Assembly (NCBI GenBank): GCA_032821775.1
Contig: JAVLRN010000003.1
Location: 1,550,001-1,614,000 of the forward strand
Length of the DNA stretch: 64,000 nucleotides
Direction: 5' to 3'
Source of the DNA: Sanguinoderma infundibulare
Lineage: Eukaryota; Basidiomycota; Agaricomycetes; Polyporales; Polyporaceae
Both the position numbers and the translations under genes were made by a program. Position 1 is the stretch's first letter, and each line of letters starts with the position of its first letter. Below the pieces are notes generated by a model. It saw only the letters and a list, made by a program, of their open reading frames with translations. It ran no database searches and was not told where the DNA came from. Positions 33,304-45,416 of the stretch are shown piece after piece.

Positions 33304-34478
33304 GGCAGGGACGCGGCTGCGAAGAGGGAGCGGGGCCTGTTGGTGTCCCCTATACTGTATACACAGCACAGGCCTATAGACACGCCGAACAACGGAGCGG
33401 GGTCGAGGTGCGGAGAGGTCTGGGAACGGACTTTTTTTGTTTAGGGCAAATCATTGGGGCTTGGGATGGGGGTGGAATGGAGAGCCGATTCAGAGGTAAT
33501 AATACCATCCGCCATATGCAGGACGCGATAAATACGTGTACCCGATAGATGTAGTTTGATTCATTGCCATATATACACCTATATACACCCACACCCTCCG
33601 CGTGCAGGCTTTCGATCGATCCGTGCGCGTCGCGGCGTCGGGTATCATTATCATGGTAGGTGGCTGGGTTGAGCGATGGTGTCCTCGGTCCGGGAGAACT
33701 CGTCCAGACAAATTCATGCCATTTGATGCGTAGTCACGCGCACGCACCGACCGTATGGTGTATATTCGTGAATGGGTCCACAAACGCATCGGATGCAACT
33801 GGATCAGCACCACAGGTTAACAAGGCCACCAAGACGTGCTTGAGCTCGAAGACAAGGCCAACGGCGTCGTCTTGTCATCCCAAACCAAACGCTTGTTGCA
33901 GTGCTTGGCAAGGCTTGCTTCATGCCTGTACGCCGAGACGCGAAAAAGACGTCCACGACATCGCACGGCGTCGCCAGCTTGTTTGGAATCCCGCTGGAGC
34001 ACACAAGGCTAGCAATGGGCAAGGATAATCGACGATCGAGATTCACATTTTGATACAACGATGAGAAGCCAACCACAACGGTGCGGGACGAGACGATCGA
34101 GGACGAAGAGGAGGGGGGGGGGAGAGGGGGGACGAGAAACCAACAGTTACAACTGGGGACGGGAGCCTCCTAAAAGTACAGGCCGCATTGTGATGGAAGA
34201 CCAGACGCATCGAGAACGAGACGGCCAGGAACAAACGACGACGAGTGCTACCAGAAACGACAGCGGTGGTATGGGTGTTGTGGATGAGTGGTCGTACAAG
34301 AAAACAGGTGTATGAAAAGAGAGAGAGAGAGCAAGGAACGCATAGGACGTCATGGATGACGCGACCGCTTAGACCCTGTGGACGCGTGGAGGGGGCGGGG
34401 CGCAGACCGTCCTGCACGAGAAACATATGAGACGACTGAAAGCGTACAACGGGCACAAGACAACGTACCGCTCAGCCC
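33304..34478. other. Intergenic between convergent PEPCK and GRP genes
   Basis: About 1.2 kb, including both 3' UTRs. There is a run of G at ~34110-34130 and a GA-rich simple stretch (GAGAGAGAGA) near 34317-34330. No gene is supported. Confidence 0.5.
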
Positions 34479-35410
34479 TTAGTACTGACCGCCGCCGCCG
34501 TAGCCTCCCTGCTGGAAGCCCTGCTGGCCGTAGCCACCTACAAGAAAATACGGTCAGCATGCTGTCGACGCCGGTTGCGTGACACCCATCGCAACCTTGG
34601 AAACCACCAAAACCTGGCTGGCCAAACGAACCTTGGCCACCGCCATATCCTCCGCCACCGTAGCTGCCCTGGGCTACAGGTGCCATATCAGTAAACAGCG
34701 GACGCTGTCACAAATTTGCCAAGGACCCACCACCGCCGTAGCCTCCGCCGCCGCCACTGTAGCCTCCACCGTTGCCTGATAAGCATAAATCAATAACCGA
34801 TCTCGACGCCGCAACGAGAGATTCTAACCTCCGCCGCCACCGCTGCCGCGGGCGTTGGCCAAGTTGACCTTGATGCGGCGGCCGTCGAGCTCCTGCTCAT
34901 TGAGGCCATCGATGGCGTTCTGAGCCTCGGCGTTGGTGCTGAAGGTGACGAAAGCGAAGCCGCGGGAGCGACCAGTTTCACGGTCGCGCATCACGATCGA
35001 CTGCAAAACAAAGGCAAGGATCGCAGAGAGCGAACATCAGCGAACGAGACTCGGACGCGAGGCGTCGAGGCGATGACGGTGTGCACCGCCGCGGGCCTCG
35101 TGCGAGGAGAGGCAAGGATCGCGTACATCGAGGACTTGGCCGTGGGAAGAAAAAGCCTATAATTGCGAGCGAGCGCATGACAAACAACAATCGATCAGAC
35201 ACGGAAAGAGGACAGCAGATACGCGCGGAGGCCGTCGCGCGGGGGAAACCAGATTGACATTGCGGAGGTTATCATCCGTAGTGTTCCAGCTCAAGTTGCT
35301 AAACAAACGGAAAATGCAAGGCAGGGCATCAGTCGGGCGGCGGACGAGACTGCCGCCTGCATGTGAGGTGTGTTCAACGAAACTGACCCAACGTAAACTT
35401 TTGTAGACAT
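34479..35410 (-). CDS. Glycine-rich RNA-binding protein (single RRM)
   Basis: Seven exons (35410-35388, 35298-35259, 35156-35127, 35000-34829, 34775-34731, 34673-34596, 34537-34479) give only 148 aa. Residues 1-82 are an RRM: RNP2 is VYVGNLSWNT, RNP1 is SRGFAFVTF, and IDGLNEQELDGRRIKVNLA lies between. The remaining ~65 residues are Gly/Tyr/Gln repeats (GGYGG, GGQGSFGQPGFGGF), a low-complexity tail as in plant GRPs and animal CIRBP/RBM3, which bind RNA and are often stress or cold induced. Six introns in a 148-codon gene, with a 30-nt exon 3, is unusually dense and suggests regulated or autoregulated splicing. Confidence 0.92.
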
Positions 35411-35889
35411 GATGATGATTGGGATCGAATCTGCTAGGTACTGCTACAGCGGGGACCTCTTGAAAGAACCGACGAAACCGAAATCGAACGAAATCGGGAT
35501 GGAGAACAGGCAAGCAGGAGGCGGGGCAAGAGCAGGGATGGCGATCGAGCGGCGGCCGCCCCGCCTTATATATCCCCATCCCCCTTTCAAACTCCGAGAA
35601 CTCAATTTTCGCCGCTCTATCCAAGCCCCACCATGGGGTTCCGTGTTCCGCTTCCATCATATATAATGCCGCATTACGAAAATTTTCAGTTTTCAGCTTG
35701 TTCTGAGCTTCTACCCTTCCAGGGTCGTTCTTCGTCTTTATCTCCCGTTCGACACTTCTGATGGCACCTCCGTCGTTCGTATTTTGCTCCCACAGAATCC
35801 AATGTAGATACCATTTTCCTACAATGAACATTCATTGACCTGACTGACTACTCCAGTACTCGTACACGATTCATCTAGTTTGTTGTAGC
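35411..35889. other. Promoter region of the GRP gene
   Basis: About 480 bp between the GRP start and the GST stop. It contains a good TATA box (35566-35573) and a C/T-rich leader on the minus strand; the distal part is the GST 3' UTR. Confidence 0.55.
35566..35573 (-). promoter_or_regulatory. TATA box of the GRP gene
   Basis: On the minus strand this reads TATATAAG, 156 nt upstream of the ATG at 35410, within a GC-rich surround. Confidence 0.55.
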
Positions 35890-36819
35890 TCACTGCGGAA
35901 CTTGGATCCCAGCCTGGAACCCAGGACGAGCCTCAGCTGCAGCAACCCAAGCCTATTGAACCCCAGTCAGAACCCTATTCTCGCCGGTAGCAGTCAACGA
36001 GCATCTTCCTTACCTTGAGCCGCGGCCACTCGTCCAGAGACTCGATGCCGGCAATCTTGTGGAGCCTGACCCAAGGGATAACGTTCAGGTCTGCGAGGCT
36101 GTAACGACCGCGGCCCGGTCCAGCGAGCCAGTCGCGGTCCTGCAGACGGATCTCGATGACGCCATAAAGACGTTTCGTCTCTTCGGTATAGCCTGTATGC
36201 GTGAGTAGGTGAGCGGCGTTCTGGAGGGTGGGCAACAAGGGCAACTGACGCTTCTTCCCGTAGGGAATGTCCTCGGGCGCGTATTTGTTAAAGTGGTTTG
36301 CCTGGCCCTGCATCGGGCCTACACCTCCGTGCTACGAAGAAAACGTGATACAGTTAACATCCAGACCCACGGTCACATACACAACGAATGGTACGGACAG
36401 CGAAAAAGATCCACTGGAGCATCTCGCTGTAGTCGTCCGGCTGCGTCTTGGGGTCGAACCCGAACTTGTTCTCCTTGTCGTAGTGCTCCCAAAGGTACAG
36501 GTTGATCGCCGCCGACTCGAACACGTTGAAGTTGTTCCTGGAGCGGTCGGTGATCGTCGGGATGCGGCCGTTGGGGTTGAGCTTGATGAACCAGGGTTCC
36601 TTCTGGATGTTCGTCCTAATGTCGAGCTTCTGCACACTGCAGCCCAGACACGTCAACGTTCGGTTCGGTCCCCGATGTGGATGGAAGGAGCAGGCAAAAT
36701 AAGCATACGCACTCGTACCGAAGCCCGTACGCGAGCTTGAGCTCCTCGAGCAAAACAGAGGTCTTGTGGCCGTTCGGGGTGGCCGTGGTGTAGAGGAGAA
36801 TGGGTGCTTCACCGGACAT
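35890..36819 (-). CDS. Glutathione S-transferase, Ure2/GTT-like
   Basis: Four exons (36819-36713, 36636-36399, 36331-36014, 35952-35890) give 241 aa. The N-terminal thioredoxin-like domain has [20 protein letters not shown], then [28 protein letters not shown] and the glutathione-binding [15 protein letters not shown]. The helical C-terminal domain carries [16 protein letters not shown] and [20 protein letters not shown]. This is the Ure2p-like class expanded in wood-decay basidiomycetes, generally involved in detoxifying electrophiles and wood extractives. There is no prion-type N-terminal Asn/Gln domain. Substrate cannot be read from the sequence. Confidence 0.92.
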
Positions 36820-38096
36820 GATGTGCTTGTATAAGGAACGAAGGCGGTCTGTGGGGATTCTGGGGAGGCTGACCATGCGCCGCTCTTATATACACGCGTG
36901 GCCGATTATAGACAGCCTGTCCATGCACACCGGGAACAGATCTCAACGTCCCAGAAGATGTCGCGTCCCATGTCCACTGCTCACGTCATCGACGGACATT
37001 CCTGCTCACTAAGCCCCCTCGGCCTCGGCATCCTCGTCAAAGAGCACGTCCTCCTTCCAAGCTTGGTTGATATGGTTTCTCCCTGGCTGACTCATCTGGA
37101 ACAGATCTAACAATGAGAACAGAACTCTACACGCTGAATAAGGAACGCGAGTCCTAATTGTGGACTGGGTAATTCTGTGCCCCATTGCTCTTCGTTCGTC
37201 CTGATACCGTATCAGGCATACCAGAATTGTGCCGATAGCACAGTGCCTGTCTATGTGCTGCGAAATCCGGTCGTACACTACGACTTCATCAGAGGACGAG
37301 CGCGACTAACACGACGTTCGTTCTCAAATGAATCCTCTAACCCTGTTCATGTTCGAGAGGCCAGGATCGCCATGGACGATGCCTGGTCCAGGTTGGTAAC
37401 CAGGGCTGACATTGGCGGCTACCATTCTAATGTGAGTACTGCTCACCAAGCCCATTGATCGCGCCCTCCAGCCATCAATACATTCTCCTGTAGCCACAAC
37501 AGTCAGCAAACCCCGTTGTCAGCGGAAGGGAAAATGACAAATGTGCAGAAAACCGGTGTTGACGCCTTGCATGTTTTCCGTCGCGGCCAATCAAGCATGT
37601 CGCTCCAGCCATTCATTTGGGTTGATGCATGAAGTGGACGTCTCTTCGGCGTTGTTTTGACATTTTGTCGGGATCCATGGGCTTCTTTCCCGAGGCCAAA
37701 CACATCCCGGATCGAATCAAAGTTCGATCCGCGCACCTGACACGCGCACTCCGTCACACATTGGCCGGGGATCCAAGCAGGGTGCCCCGGTTCTTGAGGA
37801 ACTTAATATGGCCTTTAACGGCGGCATCGCCCAGCATGTATTTCCCGGCTTGTCTGACGCACGTCAGTGGACAAGTGGTGGAAGATATGTTATAGCAAAC
37901 GCTATGTGGATATTGTATCTGGTTTGAACGTGAACCCAGAGCGCAGTAACAACTGCAATGAACGCACCTATCATCCAGAAACTACCCTGATGCCTGCATC
38001 GCCTGACTGAGACTACACCTTGGCGCAACCCTCATGACGCCCCCAATGGATCTGTTGTACGGAGGCTGTCTGCCAGCTGGGCTAAGAAGTAAACCT
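36820..38096. other. Intergenic between GST and PET191
   Basis: About 1.28 kb. A TATA box for GST lies at 36885-36892. Small frames elsewhere (for example near 37177-37460 and 37503-37757) overlap on opposite strands, lack conserved content and look random. No RNA gene or repeat found. Confidence 0.5.
36885..36892 (-). promoter_or_regulatory. TATA box of the GST gene
   Basis: Minus-strand TATATAAG 66-73 nt upstream of the GST ATG. A good core-promoter match in a GC-rich context. Confidence 0.55.
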
Positions 38097-38424
38097 TCAC
38101 AGCTGGGTCGAAGCTGTGGTGGACTGCTCTGGGGCTTTTGGTGGAGGAGGCGGGAGATCAATGTTATTGCCCCTAAACCGTTTCCTCATGTCCAGCTGTA
38201 ATACATGTCAGCCTCACTGTTGAAAGATATAACTGCTACGGAAAACATACCATCCCGCGCTTGCACTCAAAAGTCGCTTTTCGGAGTGACTTGCATTCTT
38301 CAGGGAGCTCGTCTGTGTGGTTCCGCAAGCAGTCTGACGGAAGGCGACCTTGCTTGAGGACACAATCCGAGTGCAGCAGGCAGTCCTTGAGCGCGTCCAG
38401 GAGATGTGAGCAAGAGGAGGACAT
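38097..38424 (-). CDS. PET191: Cytochrome c oxidase assembly factor PET191/COA5
   Basis: Two exons (38424-38251, 38195-38097) encode 90 aa. The conserved cysteine framework is complete: CSHLLDALKDC (CX9C), CVLKQGRLPSDC (CX10C) and CKSLRKATFEC (CX9C), followed by KRGMLDMRKRFRGN. PET191 is a twin-CX9C protein of the mitochondrial intermembrane space, imported by the Mia40 pathway and required for complex IV assembly. The C-terminal tail (PPPPKAPEQSTTAS) is variable, as in the family. The ATG at 38424 is the only one matching the family start. It is divergent from IBA57 with only 94 bp between start codons. Confidence 0.95.
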
Positions 38425-38518
38425 GGATCGAAGGCAAGGCGTGCAATCCGAAAGCGCCGAGCGGCTTGCTCCGCGTCCTCGCAGTGTCCTCGCCCAGCCC
38501 CGTCTTCGGAGGCTCACC

Positions 38519-39851
38519 ATGCCATTACCTCCCATCCTGCGCTCGCTCATACGGAATACCCCCACCGTTGCACCTATCCCACATAGGGCTCTTATCTCCG
38601 TAACTGGGTCCCAGGCCGCGGAGTTCTTGAATGGCTTGACTGCTGCTTCTGTACCAGGACATCCTCAAAGCCACTTCTACTCCGCGTTTCTACATGCTCA
38701 GGTGCGAGTCATTCGTGCATAAGTTGAAAGTTCGCTGACACAAGGAACTGCAGGGAAGGGTTATTCACGATATCTTCATTTGGGCGCACACCACTCCCAA
38801 GGGTCGCCGAGGATACCTCATTGAATACGATGGACGACCGTCGGAAGCACCCCCGGTTCTCCCCATGCTCAAACGATACGTTCTGCGCTCTAAGGTCAAG
38901 ATAAAGGATGTAACCGAGGAGTACGATGTCTGGCAAGCCTGGGGTTCCGAAAAAGAAAGCTCTTGGGAGACTGAACGGCAGTGGGACTTCGCGCGCAGCG
39001 GTGTAATCGAGCCTCGGTGGGACAAGGGCGAGGAATGGCCGTGGGGCTCCACTGAAGGAATCTTGAGGGACAGAAGGGCACTTGGAATGGGCCACAGGCT
39101 GCTGGTTAGGAAGGGGGATCGTCGTAAGCAGCTCGTCACGGCATTGAAGGTGCGGTGATAGTAACATTCCTTGAAACGAATCCCAGCACAGGAGGTGGAG
39201 AGGTATGATGTCGCCGCGCCGGAGGCATACCTTTTGCATCGAATATTGCATGGCGTGCCGGAAGGCTCTACCGATATTCCACCTATGCAGGCATTCCCCA
39301 TGGACTCAAATATGGACGTTATGGGAGGACGTGAGTCTATCTTGAAGACGTACGAGTTGGTGTTATCTAACATAACAACTCTTTATGCAGTGGACTTCCG
39401 AAAAGGCTGCTATGTTGGCCAAGAACTGACTGTGCGGACATATCACACCGGTCAGCTGAGGAAGCGCATCTTTCCTGTAGTTCTGCACAAGCCAGATACG
39501 CCGTACGTGGCCTGTCAGCGACACACGTGAATGCACTCATTGTTGTGTTATTACAGGCTGTCGAGCGTGGATGCTTTGCCACAGATTCCTTCGGTTCCAT
39601 CAGGGTCAGACATTCGCCCACAATTGGTCCAGGCGAGCGAAGAGGGTTCTCGTCAACCACGGCCACGAGGGACAGGCAAAGTGCTGAGTTCGACCCAGTG
39701 TGTTGGGCTAGCGTTGCTCCGGCTTGAACAAGTAGAAATTATGGAGCAGGGCAAGGCGAAGTTTTCCGTGTATGGTCCGGAAGGCCATGAACTGGCACTC
39801 ACTCCCTTCTATCCAGGATGGTGGCCGCAGCGACCACCCGACTTAGACTAG
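38519..39851 (+). CDS. IBA57: Mitochondrial iron-sulfur cluster assembly factor IBA57 (CAF17)
   Basis: Five exons (38519-38701, 38754-39123, 39187-39330, 39391-39502, 39557-39851) give 367 aa. This folate-binding GcvT-fold protein helps make [4Fe-4S] clusters for aconitase, lipoyl synthase and others. Evidence is [42 protein letters not shown], the short ESNLD-like segment SNMDVMGG, and the family signature [20 protein letters not shown] with its invariant cysteine (about C239). The second intron was placed at 39124-39186 (GTAAGC) because it restores the family sequence RKGDRPQE; a 42-nt alternative (39150-39191) is possible. Confidence 0.94.
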
Positions 39852-40182
39852 TCTTAGTCCGTTACACTGGAATTCGATCTCGTATACATTACATGTTAAT
39901 CCTGTGTAATGATAACATTATCCTCTGCTCATGCAGACTTCACGCATTCACTCAATGGCCTCGACAAGTCCTCCTCGACATCGGACTGGAGGTAGAGCCT
40001 GAGGTCATGGTCGAGCCGATCTAGATCTAGCGTTTGAGAAGAGCGCGAGTCGCGCGAGTCGGCCACCGCAAGGCCACCGCTGGTCTCTCCGACCCTCCGA
40101 CTTCACGCCAAGTATTCCTCACATTCACCAGATGCGACGTCTTAACCAGTCCTATTTTTAATCCAGTCCCTTCGCTGGAAAT
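39852..40182. other. Intergenic between IBA57 and MSD1
   Basis: About 330 bp, co-directional genes. It holds the IBA57 3' UTR and MSD1 promoter. No clear TATA box. Confidence 0.45.
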
Positions 40183-42732
40183 ATGTACCTCTCCCGCTCT
40201 GCTCTGCGATCTAGCCATGTCCGGCCAAAGTCACTCACGTCCCAACTCGGACGATTGCCCAGTGGCCTCCCGTGTCCTCGAAATACCGTCGCACTACTAC
40301 ACAGTTCGTCCGCTTTGCAAAACGAAGCCAACGCAACAGCAGAATTCCCTTCGCGGCCAGCACAACAAGCGCATAGCGGTGGGGTATGTTCTCTGTGCAC
40401 TATGCCTTGCCACCCTCATGCTTCTGGATAGCGCCATTTCCAAGACGCACGCATACATGCGGAGCGTTGACGGCTGGAGACGCAGACAAGGCCGTAGTGC
40501 TGGCAGGATGGCTGTTTCCAAAGGGGTGCGTATACCACGTCCATTCGCTCATGATGCCAAGTACTGGATGGTCTTCGCACACGCAGCAAACTGAGCAAGA
40601 AACTTTCATTCTTTGGGCTGCGTGACTCCTATGGCACGACGCAATTGGTCGCGGATGCACGAACTCTGGGTCCCGACCTTTTGGCTGCAATGCGAGATGT
40701 CCCAGAGGAGTCCACCGTCCTCGTCGAAGGCACCGTGCGACGGCGGCCCGAATCCCAGCGACGCGACGTACGTATTCTTTTCCAGCGTAAACGAACATGG
40801 CACGAATTTGATGGCTGCAGGTCGCGGTTGGCCACGTTGAAGTGCTGGTGAAGTCATTCACACTGCTCAACCCGGCAGACCGGAACATGCCCTTCATGGC
40901 CTTCGATACTCACAACTTGGTACGCGTGCCTTGGTAGTAGGGACATCCCCCCGCTTTGATGGGTCAACTATTGACCATGAGGCTCTAGGCCAATGAAGAT
41001 TTGCGGCTGCGCTACCGCTACTTGGACCTTCGCCGAACGGAGCTCACCACAAATTTGAAGAAGCGAAGCGACGTGGCCTTTCTCGTGAGGTCAACATTGC
41101 ATGACGAAGGCACGTCAGGTGTCCCAGAGCCGGAAACGACATCTGAAATTGCTTGTCACAGGATTCACTGAGGTAGAGACTCCGATGTTACTAAACTCGA
41201 CACCAGAAGGAGCGCGCGAGTACCTCGTTCCGACTCGGGTGAAGCAATCCTCGGACGGCCCCGCGCAGCCTCTGTTCTATGCCCTCTCCCAATCCCCCCA
41301 ACAACCCAAGCAGCTTCTAGTCGCTTCAGGCGCCGTCGACCGTTATTTCCAACTCGCCCGTTGTTTCAGAGACGAGGATGGCCGGAAGGACAGGCAACCC
41401 GAGTTTACGCAAGTCGATCTTGAGATGGCTTGGGTCAGTTGGGGGAACCATCCGCTACCAAACGGCACTCCATCACAAGACCCATGGAGAATCGGTGGCC
41501 ATGAGGTCAGAGATGTTGTCGAGACAATCATTCGGCGAATATGGCACAAGATTGAGGGCGTGGAGCTGGAAGATAGGTTCCGTGTCATGACGTACAACGA
41601 AGCGATGGGCAGCTATGGTTCTGACAAACCCGACCTGAGGTTCGGCCTGAAGGTGAGTCTTCGGTCTCGAACTGATCTTACTGTCTGAGAGCCCCAACAC
41701 GACGTCCAGATCGAAGACATCACATCTCGATTGCCTGAACCCCTGCGTTCGGCGTTGGACGCCAGGGGGGACATACTCGAGGTCCTCGGCGTGACTGCTC
41801 GGTCGGACCATGCGCCTTTCCGCCGTTCATCCGGAGAAGTAAAGTTCGCCGGCGGCGTCGAACGCCTCGAGGTCAAGCAAGGCTCGGGCTCCGACTGGCT
41901 TAACCAGAGCCAAACAGTCCGCAACGTCCTCTCAGGCTCCAACCCTGCCTTCGATGCGTCCGAGCTCAATGCCTCTCTAGGCCTGACCGAGGGCGCGACC
42001 ATCTGGCTTTCTACGCGCGCCCGACGCGCCGAAGGCGGCTGGACACCGCTCGGCCGCCTCCGCCTCGCGCTCTCGGAAGAGGCCCAGCGCACGGGCGACC
42101 TCGTGCTCGGCGACGCGCCGCAGTTCCTCTGGGTGACGGAGTTCCCGCTCTTCACGCGCGCGGACAAGGACAAGGCGTTCCTCGCGCACGGCCGGTGGAG
42201 CAGCTCCCACCACCCGTTCACGGCGCCGATGCACGGCGACGTCGAGAAGCTGTACGCGGGCCGGTTCGAGGAGGTCCGCGGGCAGCACTACGACCTCGTC
42301 CTCAACGGCGTCGAGATCGGCGGGGGCTCGGTCAGGGTGCATGACGCGGCGATGCAGGAGTACATCTTTTCGCAGGTCTTGCAGGTACGGTCCTGAACGA
42401 CGAGACATTGTGACTCGCGATCTGAGCGCTACTTACAGCTCGACGAGAAGGAGAGGTCGTCCTTCAACCACCTTCTGCACGCACTGCGCTGCGGTGCTCC
42501 CCCGCACGGCGGGTTTGCTTTCGGCAAGTTGCTGCTTTCCTGCTCCCTCTCGCGCTGGCTCTGACGCCATGCAGGCTTCGACCGCTTGATGGCCATCCTC
42601 TGCAAGACCTCGTCGATTAGGGATGTCATCGCCTTCCCGAAAACGGCCTCCGGCACCGACCTCTTGTTCAAGAGTCCCTCGCCATCGACTGCCGAGATTC
42701 TCGCGCAATACGCTCTTCGCCCACAAACCTAG
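40183..42732 (+). CDS. MSD1: Aspartyl-tRNA synthetase, mitochondrial
   Basis: Nine exons (40183-40378, 40432-40525, 40596-40767, 40821-40919, 40989-41109, 41162-41652, 41710-42384, 42439-42523, 42575-42732) give 696 aa. The Ser/Arg-rich N-terminus suits a presequence. The OB-fold begins [13 protein letters not shown] and continues [16 protein letters not shown]. Class II motif 1 lies around RYRYLDLRR and [31 protein letters not shown] and the motif 2 sequence [20 protein letters not shown] follow, then [15 protein letters not shown] and motif 3 [15 protein letters not shown]. The bacterial-type insertion domain marks it as the organellar enzyme. Intron 8 starts GCAAGT and intron 5 probably GCACGT instead of GT. 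The exon 1/2 junction (GTGGGG donor) is the weakest. Confidence 0.94.
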
Positions 42733-43043
42733 ATATCCAACACCAAGCATATCACCACCGCTCCATCATACTCCAGCATAGCACTAGACGGTAGATTATG
42801 GCGCATATATTTACACAGGCATCGAAACATAAGACGGAAGGCACAAAGCACAGCGAAGCGAAACGCGTTCATAGGGTGACCCAACAATGTGTATGCCGGC
42901 CGAAGCAAACCAAAAGCCATTCGGGGCGAATATTAGGTACAAGAAGTGCTACGTCATCAACACGAATCAACGAAGAGGTATCGCATGCAGGCGTATGCAA
43001 GAGTCCCTGCCGGAAAGGAAGTCCATGGAGCATCGAACAACGA
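42733..43043. other. Intergenic between convergent MSD1 and IMD-like genes
   Basis: About 310 bp that should hold the two 3' UTRs. No further feature seen. Confidence 0.5.
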
Positions 43044-44922
43044 CTACGAAGCCACAGGAGAAGGTATCGCGGTATCGTCCGAGTGCGGACTTCGGCTACG
43101 TTCTAAGAAGGGAGGATCTTCGAACGAAGGTAGCGCGAGCGCCTGCGGCCTTGCGCGGAGCGTGTTCCTGGGCGTCGAGTCGCCCCCGCCCCCGCCCCCG
43201 CCGCCCTCTTCCTCGTCATCCTGCGAGCCGTTCGAGGCATCCGAATGGTGTCGCGCGCGGCCCCACGAGCTGGAGTCGGTTTCGCCCGGATCTGACGCCT
43301 TGCCGTTCCCTGACGACGCGCCCGCACTTGCACTTGCACTCGCGCGCGCGCCAGAGTCTGTCGACATGCTGCGTCCGTGCGGGCCCTCAGCGTCGGCGTT
43401 CCCGTTCTGCCGCGAGAGTGACGCGCCCTCGTCAAGCACGGACAGGACACTGCGCAACTTCGACTCGGACTTGCGGGACTGGTGCGTAAAGGTGGGGACG
43501 GGGTGCGAGTGCCGCCTGTTCAGGACGGAAGTCGGCGGGGAGGAGGACTTAGACGTGCTGGTGGGTGAGATGGACCTCACGGGGGAGGTCACGCCTGACC
43601 CGGGTGGTGGAGAGCTTGAGGGCACGTCCGCCCAAGCTGCAGTGGCGTCAGGGCAGAAACCACCTGAGTTGGTCCAAGAGTTCTTGCCTGAGGAAAGGCC
43701 GTCGCTGCTCTCGAGCTCTGGGGTAGACGATGTGAGGGGGCTGGGGGCCGATGAGGGTGTATTGGCGATGACGGAGAGGGGAGGGAGGATAGAGAAGATT
43801 TGGTCCTCGGCGGGTGGTGGACCATATGAATCGAACGGGTCGGGTATAGTCTGAAGCATAGGTTCAATGATGGGGTCGGAGCTGCCCATAAGCGGTGTAT
43901 TAGGCGATGTAAACGATGGAATACCACAGAGGACGTACGCTTTCGATGTGAAGCGGTCGAAGACATCCAAGGTTGAGCGGACAACCAAGCAGACCTTTCC
44001 TTGGACGAAGTCCCATACCTCCTCTTCGTGCTCTACGATCTCCTGGTAATGCGACGCCTTGAGCTCGTCCAATTCATCGACTTGTCGTTGCAGCACAGCA
44101 AGGGCTTCACGGAAGCTCTGCAAGTCTGGATACGAATTGACTTGCAGTTCCGAAGACAGGCGGCTGGGGAAAACTCACTGCGGCCCTTTTGCTTCAAATT
44201 ACCCATCTCGGTCTGACGAATAATCCTGCTCTTCTCCCGCAATGCTTTTTCGTAAGTGTTGGAGCGTTCCTGGTCGGGATGATTGTATCATGGTTCAACA
44301 AAGAGCCACCAAACAGACATACCGTGACTACATGGCGGTAGTTCTCGAGGTGTTGCCGCAACGGCTTCTCAAATTGCTTGTCAAGCGTCTCGGCCTAGGA
44401 CGCAATCAGCGCGATGGCTCCTATGATAGTAGCAGATTGAACTGACCATAACATGAAAGTGGTTGCTCATTAAGTGGTGGAGACCGGCAGCCGCTTGCAG
44501 CCTGGTCCCAGACTCGTAATTGGGGCCTTTAAGCCTGCGCGACATGAGGTTGGGACTGCACACGAAAGACTCTGAGACACACCCCGCGCATGTCTCCATT
44601 GCGTCGGCAAACCCAGCAGTAGCCTTCGACATCGTTAACAACGCTGCGCGATAGTTTGCGCATCGGTTCAGCAGCTATGTGATAAGGGCCATGAAGTCAG
44701 CGAAAGCCTTTATAGGAGAGCGACCGAGGCCTCGCTTACTTCTTCATATCCCTGTAGGCTAGACTTGAGGTTTGCACGGGTAACAATCTTCTCGGGTCCA
44801 CTAGGACCGAAGTTGAGCACGGATGCATTCGTAGTTTCCGTATAGGTCGGCGAGGCAGGTCGTGATATATCGCGCTTCGAAGATGAGAGGGCCTGGGTCC
44901 TGAGAGAGTGAACGCGTGGCAT
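43044..44922 (-). CDS. IMD/BAR-like membrane-remodelling protein (Ivy1-type)
   Basis: Seven exons (44922-44740, 44674-44583, 44534-44447, 44394-44323, 44269-44179, 44125-43939, 43881-43044) give 516 aa. Residues ~50-240 are a long alpha-helical region with heptad character: RANLKSSLQGYEELLNRCAN, MSKATAGFADAMETCAGLKG, AETLDKQFEKPLRQHLENYR, EALAVLQRQVDELDEL and EEEVWDFVQGKVCLVVRST. This resembles inverse-BAR/IMD-type fungal proteins related to yeast Ivy1, a phosphoinositide- and Ypt7-binding protein; the assignment is by pattern, without an invariant motif. The last ~240 residues are Ser/Pro/Gly-rich, disordered and acidic in part, with a nine-Gly run. Confidence 0.65.
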
Positions 44923-45416
44923 TTCCGGATGCGAACAAGAGGGTGGGTGGCAAGACCGTTGGAGACCAGCAACAGGAGCCCAGGAGGAAGAGATGAAGGA
45001 CGAGATTAAGGTGAGAGATGGTCCTAAGCGAGCTCGCGAGGCCTCGTCAGGGCTGTTGTCGGCCCCTCTGACGCTCACCCAAGCACACATGTGATCCGCC
45101 CGCCCGTTTTGGCAAGCTCTCTACCACTGCGTGAAATCCCAGCGGATTTCACCCACATTCCCACAGTCTTCTGCCGCAAATTCGCTCAGGAGGAAACGTC
45201 AGGTCAAGTATCACATTCTACCCACGTTCTTCTCATGTTAGGTTCGACATTCATCACACAAAAAATCTAGGATGAACCGGGGAGTTATAATGCGTTATCC
45301 GCCGCGAGCAATTGCATAATCGAGGTAACTCCGAGTTTATTTGCCGTGGGATAGTAGATCGTACGTATCATAATACATAGCGTCGTAGGTGGGAGGAAAT
45401 TACAGCAGTGACTGAA
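44923..45416. other. Intergenic between IMD-like gene and PPTase
   Basis: About 490 bp: IMD-like promoter and PPTase 3' UTR. No repeat or conserved frame. Confidence 0.45.

Noticed and set aside
39150..39191. 42-nt intron in IBA57
   Set aside because: The 63-nt choice (39124-39186) restores the RKGDRPQE segment and a normal intron length.
42946..43854. 302-codon plus-strand frame
   Set aside because: Antisense to the Ser/Pro-rich last exon of the IMD-like gene, whose seven-exon model with conserved helices is far better.
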